From assembly GCF_900116645.1 (NCBI RefSeq), contig NZ_FPBO01000014.1, forward strand, positions 1-64,000: a DNA stretch of 64,000 bases, read 5' to 3'. A program made the position numbers and the translations under genes. Below, piece by piece: positions 1 to 7,142 of the stretch (positions within the stretch are counted from its first letter, which is position 1; each line of letters starts with the position of its first letter). This stretch comes from Pseudoduganella namucuonensis (lineage in GTDB: Bacteria; Pseudomonadota; Gammaproteobacteria; Burkholderiales; Burkholderiaceae_D). The notes under the pieces were generated by a model that did no database searches, was not told the DNA's origin, and saw only the letters and a program-made list of their open reading frames with translations.

Positions 1-257
1 CACACATCCTCCCAGCCGCAACACAGCCCATAGATCCGCTGCGCAAGCAGGTCCCGCATGCTGTGTGCAACGCTGGCGCGACGGCGCTGGTCATCGAACA
101 CGCGCGCGATCGACTTGGTCAAGCCAATGCGTTGGTCGACCTGCCGCAGCAGCAGCACGCCACCATCACTGACGATATCGCCGCCATCGAATGCCGCCTC
201 AATCACGCGGCGTCCGACCCTCCCCAAATCCACTGGTTCAACGGTACAATTTGGCAT
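1..257 (-). CDS. IS1380-family transposase, N-terminal part (runs off left edge)
   Basis: The minus strand from 257 encodes a protein starting MPNCTVEPVDLGRVGRR and continuing with FDGGDIVSDGGVLLLRQ, then an arginine-rich stretch ending in LLAQRIYGLCCGWEDV. The pattern F-D-G-G-x3-S-D-G-G-x-L-L-L-R followed by L-x-Q-R-I-Y-G-L-x-x-G-x-E-D is typical of the N-terminus of IS1380-group DDE transposases. Only about 85 residues are present, so the catalytic core is outside the window. The frame is open to the first base. The start is the first ATG after the inferred terminal repeat. Confidence 0.8.
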   Translation of the reverse strand, partial: MPNCTVEPVDLGRVGRRVIEAAFDGGDIVSDGGVLLLRQVDQRIGLTKSIARVFDDQRRRASVAHSMRDLLAQRIYGLCCGWEDV

Positions 258-351
258 CGGCGGTCCTCGGTTGTTGTTAGGCGTGAGAACCAATAACAAC
301 GCGCTTCATGGCGTGGCCGCCGACCTCTTCTCATGAAATATCCGGGCTAGG
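1..351 (-). mobile_element. IS1380-family insertion sequence, transposase-proximal end (partial)
   Basis: This is the right-hand end of an insertion sequence whose transposase reads leftwards off the window. I place the outer boundary near 351 because the minus strand there begins CCTAGCCCGG, and IS1380-group ends characteristically begin CC(T). The boundary falls inside the signal peptide of a host gene, which is then followed by unrelated sequence and a stop. The far end and the target duplication lie outside the window, so the exact boundary is inferred. A short inverted repeat (GTTGTTA / TAACAAC on the minus strand, 273-300) lies between the end and the transposase start. Confidence 0.65.
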
Positions 352-422
352 CCTTGCGCGGATGGCAGCATCAGTGCGAGCAGGGCGGACTTCATTACGT
401 TGCGGCGGCTTGCATGCGTCAT
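306..422 (-). pseudogene. Truncated Tat-exported protein, gene interrupted by the IS1380 element
   Basis: A start codon overlaps the stop of the upstream GH105 gene in an ATGA junction, as expected for the next gene of that operon. It begins MTHASRRNVMKSALLALMLP, a twin-arginine signal peptide (SRRxVMK followed by a hydrophobic segment). After about 24 codons the sequence changes at the CCTAG boundary of the insertion sequence, reads about 14 unrelated codons and stops. Only the signal peptide remains, so the original function cannot be read. Its place behind GH105 and the PL10-GH28 gene suggests another exported pectin or rhamnogalacturonan enzyme. The rest of the gene may survive beyond the insertion, to the left of this window. 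Confidence 0.6.
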
Positions 423-1864
423 TGGCCGCTCCTCGAAGCCGGGTTCAGCGCCGCCGGGTCGTAGGCGAGGGCGCGGGTCGCCCGCATCTCCTGCGAGCGG
501 CGGGCCTTTTCCGCGTCGCCCACCACGGTCTTGGGCGCGACCGGCTGCGGCGTGGTGGCGAGGATGGTGGCCTCGTCGTCGCGGGCGAGGGCGGGTTCGG
601 GCAGGGCTTGCGCGGGACCGTGGAGGTCCATCACTTCCAGGCCGGCCAGCAGGTAGGCCCCGGTGGCGTAAGGGCCCACATCGTCGGCCCTGGTTGGCAC
701 GGGACGGTCGCCCGTCTTCTGCGCCGCGCCAACCAGGCCGCTGGGCAGCACATGGCGGTTGAGCGCGGCCCAGCCCTTGCTCACGGCGCCCTGATAGGTC
801 TGGCGGTCCAGCAGGCCATGGTTGATGCCCCAGGCCAGCGCGTAGACGAAGAAGGCCGAGCCCGAGGTTTCGGCTTCGGCGAAGCTCTTCGGGTCGTTGA
901 GGTCGCTGCGCCACAGGCCATCGGCCTGCTGCAGTTCGAGGACGCGGCCGGCCATCTTCCGGAAGATACCGGTGTAGAAATCGCGGCCGGCGAAGTCGGC
1001 GGGCATGGCTTCCAGCGTGCGCGCCAGGCCGCCCATCACCCAGCCGTTGCCGCGCGCCCAGTAGATGGACTTGCCCCCGGCGCCCAGGTGGTCTGCATCC
1101 TTGAAGCGCTCGTCGCGCAGGAAGAGGCGGTCCCGCTCCACCCACAGGCGTGCGGCTGTCCGGCGCCATTCCTTGTCCATGGCGCGCAGATATTGTGGAT
1201 CGCCGGTCAGCAGCGACTGGCGCGCCAGCACCGGCGGGGCCATGAACAGGGCGTCGCACCACCACCAGATCAGCGCCGCGGTTTCCCGCGGGCGGTTGAG
1301 GTGGGGCAGCATGAAGTCGAGGCGCTGCCGCAGCGGCATGATCACGCCCGGCTGGCCGCGGCGGGCGTAGAGTTCCTGATACAGGTCGCCGATGGCCAGA
1401 TCGTCGGCGTTGAGCAGCGAGCGCTCGGCCCGGGCGCCGCGGAAGGCGTAGTTGTAGTGCTCGGCGGTGGCGGTGAGGAAGCGCAACGTGTTCCTGTTCT
1501 CGGAAACGCGCGCCAGCCGCGCCGCGCCGACATAGAAGGTGGCCGCCACCCAGTTGGAGGAGATCTCGGCCAGGTTGGAACCGGTCGACAGCTGGATCGG
1601 GTGGCGGCTCATGTCGGCGATCTGCGCGGCGGCGACGTATTCAAGCACCGGCAGGACGGCCGCGCGCGGGGGCAGCTGGTCCGGCGCGAAAGTCGTGTTC
1701 GGACGGGCGGGCGGGGTGAGCCAGCCGGCCTCGATGCCGGCCACGGGATCGGCCGTCAAAGGATCGGCCGCCAATGAATGCGGCGGCGATGCGAGCAGGC
1801 CGGCGATCGCGAACGACAGGGCGGTGTTTCGGGCGAAGGCGAGAGGATGAGGGTGCAAGGTCAT
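419..1864 (-). CDS. GH105 unsaturated rhamnogalacturonyl/galacturonyl hydrolase
   Basis: This 481-residue protein has a signal peptide (cleavage expected near SLAADP) and matches the GH105/GH88 six-hairpin fold. These enzymes remove the 4,5-unsaturated uronic acid that polysaccharide lyases leave at the non-reducing end of pectic oligosaccharides. Visible family features are WWWCDALFMAPP, the YWARGNGWVMGGLARTLE block (W-x-R-G-N-G-W) and ETSGSAFFVYALAWGIN near the C-terminus. The length is somewhat above the usual 370-450, with about 90 extra N-terminal residues. It lies 27 bp downstream of the PL10-GH28 gene, in the same direction and presumably the same transcript, so it would process that enzyme's products. 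A role on pectin is well supported; which unsaturated disaccharide it prefers is not visible. Confidence 0.88.
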   Translation of the reverse strand: MTLHPHPLAFARNTALSFAIAGLLASPPHSLAADPLTADPVAGIEAGWLTPPARPNTTFAPDQLPPRAAVLPVLEYVAAAQIADMSRHPIQLSTGSNLAEISSNWVAATFYVGAARLARVSENRNTLRFLTATAEHYNYAFRGARAERSLLNADDLAIGDLYQELYARRGQPGVIMPLRQRLDFMLPHLNRPRETAALIWWWCDALFMAPPVLARQSLLTGDPQYLRAMDKEWRRTAARLWVERDRLFLRDERFKDADHLGAGGKSIYWARGNGWVMGGLARTLEAMPADFAGRDFYTGIFRKMAGRVLELQQADGLWRSDLNDPKSFAEAETSGSAFFVYALAWGINHGLLDRQTYQGAVSKGWAALNRHVLPSGLVGAAQKTGDRPVPTRADDVGPYATGAYLLAGLEVMDLHGPAQALPEPALARDDEATILATTPQPVAPKTVVGDAEKARRSQEMRATRALAYDPAALNPASRSGQ

Positions 1865-1891
1865 GGGTCGGTGTGCGGAAAGAGATCGGAT

Positions 1892-4576
1892 TTAGAGCAG
1901 GCCGGTGATGTTTTCCGTGTTTTCCAATGTGACGGCCTGGCCGTTGCGGCTGGTGATGCGGCTGCGCGCGAAGTGCACGTCGCGGGCGTGGCGGATGGCG
2001 CCAAAGGTGTCGGCATCGAGGTCCACGTCCTCGATGCGGATGTTGTGCAGCGGCGCGTCGGCGTAGGCTTCCAGCTCGACCGCGGTCTTCAGTCCCTTGG
2101 CCGTCACGCGGCTGATGCGGATGTCGCGCACCAGCGGCAAGCCCTTCTCGCGCGGCACCTCCGCCGTCAGGGTCTTCCAGTAAGCCGGGGAGTCGGTGAT
2201 GTGGTCCGGTATCTTCGCGTAGCTGTAGGCCGGGAACCAGTTGAGATTGATGCGGATGCCGGTCTCGGCCTGTTCCACTGCGATGTCGCGGATGTCGATA
2301 TCCGAGGCCCCGCCGCCGCGCGTCGCCGCCGACTTGAACAGGATGCCGTAACGCACCGGCCCGACCACCTTGAGGCCATGGACGCGCACCTTGCGGATGC
2401 CGCCCGAGGTTTCGGAGCCGAAGGTCACGCCGGCGTAGGCTGCGCGCACGGTCGAGTTGCGGATGACGACATTCTCCGTCGGACGGTTCACGCGCAGGCC
2501 GTCGGCGTCGCGTCCGGCCTTCAGGCACAGGGCGTCGTCATTGGCGTCGATGTCGGCGTTTTCCACCAGCACCGTGTGCGAGGAGTCGATGTCGACGCCG
2601 TCGGTCGAGGGGCCCTTGCCGTCGACGTTGTTGCGCACGGTGATGCCGGACACCTTCACATCGTGCGAATAGACCACTTGCACGGTCCAGAAGCCGGAGC
2701 GTGTCAGCCGCAGGTGCTCGCCACGCGGTCCGTTGCCCAGTTCCACGCGGCTCGAATTGTAGATCTGGATCAGGCGCGGACGCTGCGCGTCGTAGTCGGC
2801 GGCCCAGCGCAGACCGCGCGCCTCGTAATCGTAGCGGATGGCCTGGAAGCGGTCCCAGAAGACCTTGCCGTCGCCGTCGATCGTGCCCTCGCCGAACACC
2901 TTGACGTCGCGCTGCCCGTAGATGTTGAGCAGCGCCGCCGGCCATGCCAGCTCAATGCCGGCGATGCGCGTCTGCATGAGCGGATAGGCCCGGATGTCCT
3001 GCGCGCCGATCAGCTTCACGCCCTTGTCGAGGCGCAGCGCCATGCCCGACTTCAGGAACAGCGAGCCGGTGAGGTAGTCGCCGGGCTTCAGCACCAGCGT
3101 TGCCTTGCGCGCCGCCGTGGCGTCGATCGCCTTTTGCAGCGCCGCCGTGTCGTTGGTCACCCCGTCGCCCATGGCGCCGTAGGCCTCGGCGCACACGATG
3201 GCCCCGGTCAGTCCGCGCGGCGCGGCTATCGCGATGTCGGCGTCCGGCTTGTCCGCGGCCGGCTGGGCGCCCGCGCCACTGGCCGCGGCCTTGCGCATCA
3301 TGTCGGCGTGGGCGTCGATCGCCTTTTGCGGCGCGGTGTTGTACCAGGAATAGCCGTTGCGGCGGCCCTTGGAGATATTGTTGACGTCATCCTGGATCGA
3401 CTTGTCCCAGTCGCCGAAGATGGGCTTGGCGGTCTGGATATCGTAGTTGCGCGACCAGATCGGCCCCGCGCCCGGCTTGTCGACCAGCTTGCGGCCTTCC
3501 TCCTCGCTGACCTTGGTGAAGGCCTTGCCGTAAATGGCGTGGGCCTTCAGCCAGCCGACGCCGGCCTCGATGGCCGCCTTCACCTCCGGCGTCGGATTCG
3601 GCTGGCGCATGAGGAACAGGAGCACCTCGCTGCTCTCCGCGCTGGCCAGCGAACGCATCTCGTAGTTGCGCGCCGAGATGGGTTTCAGCGTCAGCGCGTC
3701 CACCTGCTGCGGCCAGACGGTCTTCTTGCCATCCACGACGACCTGCGCGTCCAGGATGGGCCGGATGGCGCGGGCGCTCGCGGCGCCGGCCTGCCGCGCC
3801 AGCTCCTTGGGCACGAAGGCGAAGTCGGCGTGGCCCTCGGCGATATCCTCGAGGATCATCGCGGCCTCCGCCACGGCGTTGTCGTTGAAGGTGATCCCGT
3901 CGTGGAAGCCGCCTTCCAGCGGGTAGTTCTGCGGCCAGCCGCCATTGGGGTACTGCGCCGTCAGCAGGTACTTGATGCCCTTGGCGACGCTGGCGCGGTA
4001 GGCCTCGCCGTCCTTGCCCGGCAAGCGCGCCTGCACGCGGCCCAGGAAACGCATCTCGGTGGTGGTGGCGCCATTGTCCAGCGTGCCCACGAAGGTCCAG
4101 TAGCGGTCGCGCGGGGCGTCGAAGCTGCCGGTGTTCAGCTGCATCGTCTCGGCGTCGTTGGCGTAGCGCTGTCCCCGCAGGCGTGGAGGCTTGGTGCGAT
4201 CCTGGTTCTTGCTCCAGCCGCCCGAAGGCGTCTGGAAGCTGACGATGGTGTCGGCGATAGCGCGGGCCTCGGCGGAGCCGTACCACGCGGCGTCCTTGTT
4301 GAGCGGCATCTTGCCGCTGCCGGCCACGGGCGGGGGAGGCGGGGACTCTCCGGGCTGCAGTTCGGCGGCCAGGGTCTCGCGGTCGAACCGCTCCTGCTGC
4401 CGCGAACGGGCGATGTAGTCCGCCCATACCGCCCGTTCCTCGGCGGGCAGTTCGCCGAGGCGCTCTGCGCTCACTTCGGGGGCGGGGGTGTTGGCGCCGA
4501 CTACCGCGCTGTAGGCCGGCGCGGCGAGCACCAGGCACATGGCTCCCGTCCATCCCATCCCTGTGGAAAATTTCAT
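1892..4576 (-). CDS. Secreted PL10 pectate lyase - GH28 polygalacturonase fusion
   Basis: This is a bifunctional 894-residue exported protein. I start it at MKFSTGMGWTGAMC because GGAGA lies just upstream of that ATG; an earlier in-frame ATG at 4591 lacks this spacing. After the signal peptide, residues about 95-420 form a PL10 pectate lyase (SFQTPSGGWSKNQD, QYPNGGWPQNYPL, ITFNDNA), which cuts polygalacturonate by beta-elimination. After a short Ala/Pro linker, residues about 455-894 form a GH28 right-handed beta-helix (AYGAMGDGVTNDTAALQKAI, STDGVDIDSS, NDDALCLKAG, GSETSGGI, RIN), which hydrolyses alpha-1,4-galacturonide bonds. The GH28 Asp residues are present; GSETSGG replaces the classical GHG and is seen in exo-acting members. 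An ECF-type promoter lies about 55 bp upstream. GH105 follows in the same direction. Confidence 0.9.
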   Translation of the reverse strand: MKFSTGMGWTGAMCLVLAAPAYSAVVGANTPAPEVSAERLGELPAEERAVWADYIARSRQQERFDRETLAAELQPGESPPPPPVAGSGKMPLNKDAAWYGSAEARAIADTIVSFQTPSGGWSKNQDRTKPPRLRGQRYANDAETMQLNTGSFDAPRDRYWTFVGTLDNGATTTEMRFLGRVQARLPGKDGEAYRASVAKGIKYLLTAQYPNGGWPQNYPLEGGFHDGITFNDNAVAEAAMILEDIAEGHADFAFVPKELARQAGAASARAIRPILDAQVVVDGKKTVWPQQVDALTLKPISARNYEMRSLASAESSEVLLFLMRQPNPTPEVKAAIEAGVGWLKAHAIYGKAFTKVSEEEGRKLVDKPGAGPIWSRNYDIQTAKPIFGDWDKSIQDDVNNISKGRRNGYSWYNTAPQKAIDAHADMMRKAAASGAGAQPAADKPDADIAIAAPRGLTGAIVCAEAYGAMGDGVTNDTAALQKAIDATAARKATLVLKPGDYLTGSLFLKSGMALRLDKGVKLIGAQDIRAYPLMQTRIAGIELAWPAALLNIYGQRDVKVFGEGTIDGDGKVFWDRFQAIRYDYEARGLRWAADYDAQRPRLIQIYNSSRVELGNGPRGEHLRLTRSGFWTVQVVYSHDVKVSGITVRNNVDGKGPSTDGVDIDSSHTVLVENADIDANDDALCLKAGRDADGLRVNRPTENVVIRNSTVRAAYAGVTFGSETSGGIRKVRVHGLKVVGPVRYGILFKSAATRGGGASDIDIRDIAVEQAETGIRINLNWFPAYSYAKIPDHITDSPAYWKTLTAEVPREKGLPLVRDIRISRVTAKGLKTAVELEAYADAPLHNIRIEDVDLDADTFGAIRHARDVHFARSRITSRNGQAVTLENTENITGLL

Positions 4577-4630
4577 GCTGTCTCCAATCATTTGATTTTG
4601 TCGGGACCATGCCGGTCCCGCTAGTACTTA

Positions 4631-4660
4631 AGACTGTCGGCGGACGCACCTTCCTCAAGC
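4631..4660 (-). promoter_or_regulatory. ECF sigma-factor promoter of the PL10-GH28 / GH105 operon
   Basis: On the minus strand the sequence GCTTGAGGAAG is followed 15 nt later by GTCTTAA. The same GGAAG-N15-GTC arrangement with the same flanks precedes the STN-TonB receptor gene (near 11134-11162) and, with N14, the sigma-factor gene (12784-12810). GGAA at -35 and GTC at -10 are the usual hallmarks of ECF promoters. The string CTTGAGGAAG was found only at these three places when the window was read by eye. Confidence 0.72.
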
Positions 4661-4782
4661 AAAAACGAAAACACGCAGAAACATGATTAATTGGGAATGG
4701 CCGGCGCTTATGCCTTCACTTTCCGTGGCCCGCCATGGTTGAATGGCCGGCTCTGATTCGATGAGAAGGAAGGCCTACCGTA

Positions 4783-7092
4783 ATGCGTCCCATCCTACTT
4801 TCACGCCGCCGCCTGATGCTCGCGGCGGCGGCGGCGGCCACCACCACCGGTGTGGCGCTTGCCCTGCCGGCGGCTGGCGCCACGGCGTCCCGCCGCGCAG
4901 GCACCGTGCGCCCCATAGACCGCAAGGCGCTGGTCACGCGGCACAATCCGGTCCTTGCGCGGATCGACCCGCATTCGCCACTCATGCTGGGCAACGGGAA
5001 TATCGGCTTCACGGCGGATATCACCGGGCTGCAGACCTTCACCGAGCCGTACAGCCAGATCGCGCCACTCCTCACCGAAGCGCAGTGGGCCTGGCACAGC
5101 TTCCCCAATCCCCAGGGTTATACGGTGCGGGACACGCAGGTCGACATCGAGGTGCGCGGCCGCACGCGCCGCTATGGCTACATCAAGGACTGGGCCGACG
5201 CCGCGAAGAATCCGGCGGTGGCTTGGATCCGCGAAAACCCGCACCGCTACTCGCTGGGCCGCGTGTCGCTGGACCTGCGCGCGAAGGACGGATCGCCGGC
5301 GCGCTTCGCCGACATCCGGGACGCGCGCCAGACGCTGGACCTGTGGACCGGCACGCTCACCAGCCGCTTCGTCTACGACGGCGAGGCCGTCACCGTCGTC
5401 ACCCGCGTCCTGCCGGACCAGGACACGGTGATGGCCGAGGTAAGCTCCGCGCTGGTGGCGCAGGGACGCCTGGGTGTCGCCGTGCGCTTCCCCGGCGTAT
5501 CCAGGACCCTCAATCCCGACCCGTCCGACTGGAGCAATCCCGCCGCCCACGCCACCACCGAGCTGTCGCGCAAGGCCGGCGAGGTGCGCCTGCGGCGCGG
5601 GATCGACAGCACCACCTATCACGCCGCGATCGCGGCGCCGGGCGCGGCGATCGAACAGACCGGCGCCCATGCCTATCGGGTCGGTACGAAAGCCGGGACC
5701 CTGACCGTCATGGCGCAATTCTCGCCGCGCCCCGGCGCGCCCCTACCCAATCCTGCGGCTGGCGCGGCGGCGACGCGGCGCCACTGGGTCGCCTACTGGA
5801 CGAACGGCGGCATGGTCGATTTTTCGGGCTCCACCGACCCGCGCGCGCTGGAACTGGAGCGCCGGGTCATCCTGTCGCAATACCTGATGGCGGTGAACGC
5901 GGCGGGCGAATTCCCGCCGCAGGAGGAGGGCCTGTTCTCCAACAGCTGGAACGGCAAGTCGCACCTCGAAATGCACCCCTGGCACGGGGCGCACTTCGCC
6001 CTGTGGGGCAGGCCGCGACTACTGGAGAAAAGCCTGGCTTGGTACGTGGGTTTCCTGCCGAAGGCGAAGGCGCGTGCGGAGGAACAGGGCCTGCGTGGCG
6101 CGTGGTGGCCCAAGATGATAGGGCCGGACGGCGCGGACAGCCCGTCCAAGGTCTCGCCGTTCATCATGTGGCAGCAGCCGCACCCGATTTACATGAGCGA
6201 GTTGCTGTACCGCGCCGGCGGCGGTGCGCGCGTGCTGAAGGCCTACGGTGAGCTGGTCGAGGAAAGCGCGGCCTTGCTGGTCTCCTTCGCGCACATGGAT
6301 GACCAAAGCGGCAAGTACCGCCTCGGCGCGCCCATCATCCCGGTGCAGGAAAACTTCCCCCCGCTGGACACTTTCGATCCGGCCTTCGAAGTCGCCTACT
6401 ACCGCTGGGGCATCGAGACGGCGCAGGCCTGGCGCGAGCGCGCGGGCAAGCACCGCCGCGCGGATTGGGACGCCGTGCTGGCCAACTGGCCGGACCTGCC
6501 GCAAAAGGACGGCCTGTACCTGCCCGTCCGTTCCGAGCCCGGCTTCTGGGACAAGGCGGCCGGCGCGTGCAAGTCCAACGCGGTGGAGGAGACCTGCCAG
6601 AACCGCGACCACATGTCCTTCCTGATGCCGCTGGGCTGGCTGCCGGGCCGCGACGTGGACCGGGTCACCATGCGCCGCACGCTGGATCGCATGAAGCGCG
6701 ACTGGGACCTGCGCCAGACCTGGGGCTGGGACTACCCGATGATGGCAATGACGGCGACGCGACTGAACGCGCCGGAGGAGGCCATCGAGTGGCTGTTCTT
6801 CGACGCCAAAAACAACCAGTACGGCAAGAGCGGCATGACGCCGCGCGTGCACCTGGACGCCCACGCCGCCGCCTTCGTGCCGACGGCGACCGGCGCGGGA
6901 GCCCAGGCGGAGGTGGGGCCGGACGGCCCGGGCTATCAGCGCGCCGCGGAGACCTATTTCCCCTCGAGCGGCGGGCTGCTGATGGCCGTCGCCCTGATGG
7001 CGGGCGGCTGGGATGGGCGGACCGGCGCCGCGCCGGGTTTCCCGAAAGTGGGCTGGAAGGTGAGGAGCGAAGGCATTTTGCCCTCGCTCTGA
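4783..7092 (+). CDS. Tat-exported unclassified six-hairpin glycosidase-like protein
   Basis: This 769-residue protein begins with a clear twin-arginine signal (SRRRLMLAAAAAATTTG), so it is probably exported folded. The mature N-terminus reads RHNPVLARIDPHSPLMLGNG then GFTADITGLQTF, a beta-sandwich start. The C-terminal half is rich in Trp/His helices (SWNGKSHLEMHPWHGAHFAL, WWPKMIGPDG, WQQPHPIYMSELLYR), like alpha/alpha toroid glycosidases of the GH65/GH95 type. I cannot assign it to a numbered family. Similar proteins are known to me from Bacteroidetes polysaccharide loci. It is divergent from the PL10-GH28 gene and convergent with the TonB receptor, so it has its own promoter; I see no copy of the ECF promoter before it. 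A role in trimming pectic side chains is inferred from context only. Confidence 0.6.
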   Translation: MRPILLSRRRLMLAAAAAATTTGVALALPAAGATASRRAGTVRPIDRKALVTRHNPVLARIDPHSPLMLGNGNIGFTADITGLQTFTEPYSQIAPLLTEAQWAWHSFPNPQGYTVRDTQVDIEVRGRTRRYGYIKDWADAAKNPAVAWIRENPHRYSLGRVSLDLRAKDGSPARFADIRDARQTLDLWTGTLTSRFVYDGEAVTVVTRVLPDQDTVMAEVSSALVAQGRLGVAVRFPGVSRTLNPDPSDWSNPAAHATTELSRKAGEVRLRRGIDSTTYHAAIAAPGAAIEQTGAHAYRVGTKAGTLTVMAQFSPRPGAPLPNPAAGAAATRRHWVAYWTNGGMVDFSGSTDPRALELERRVILSQYLMAVNAAGEFPPQEEGLFSNSWNGKSHLEMHPWHGAHFALWGRPRLLEKSLAWYVGFLPKAKARAEEQGLRGAWWPKMIGPDGADSPSKVSPFIMWQQPHPIYMSELLYRAGGGARVLKAYGELVEESAALLVSFAHMDDQSGKYRLGAPIIPVQENFPPLDTFDPAFEVAYYRWGIETAQAWRERAGKHRRADWDAVLANWPDLPQKDGLYLPVRSEPGFWDKAAGACKSNAVEETCQNRDHMSFLMPLGWLPGRDVDRVTMRRTLDRMKRDWDLRQTWGWDYPMMAMTATRLNAPEEAIEWLFFDAKNNQYGKSGMTPRVHLDAHAAAFVPTATGAGAQAEVGPDGPGYQRAAETYFPSSGGLLMAVALMAGGWDGRTGAAPGFPKVGWKVRSEGILPSL

Positions 7093-7113
7093 GCACAAGG
7101 AAGATGGCAAGGC

Positions 7114-7138
7114 ACAGGGAGGGGCGCAAGCCCCCTGT
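7114..7138. terminator. Candidate bidirectional terminator between convergent genes
   Basis: Between the ends of the convergent six-hairpin gene and TonB receptor gene lies a hairpin: ACAG then GGGGC, a GCAA loop, then GCCCC and CTGT, with a small bulge on the left arm. It is followed by TTTG on the plus strand. Placement and symmetry suit a shared terminator, but the bulge and short T run keep this moderate. Confidence 0.5.
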
Positions 7139-7142
7139 TTGC

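Noticed and set aside
1778..4624. 948-codon open frame on the plus strand opposite the PL10-GH28 gene
   Set aside because: High-GC antisense shadow: low-complexity composition rich in Arg, His, Gly and Val, no ribosome site or family motif, while the minus strand encodes clear PL10 and GH28 domains.
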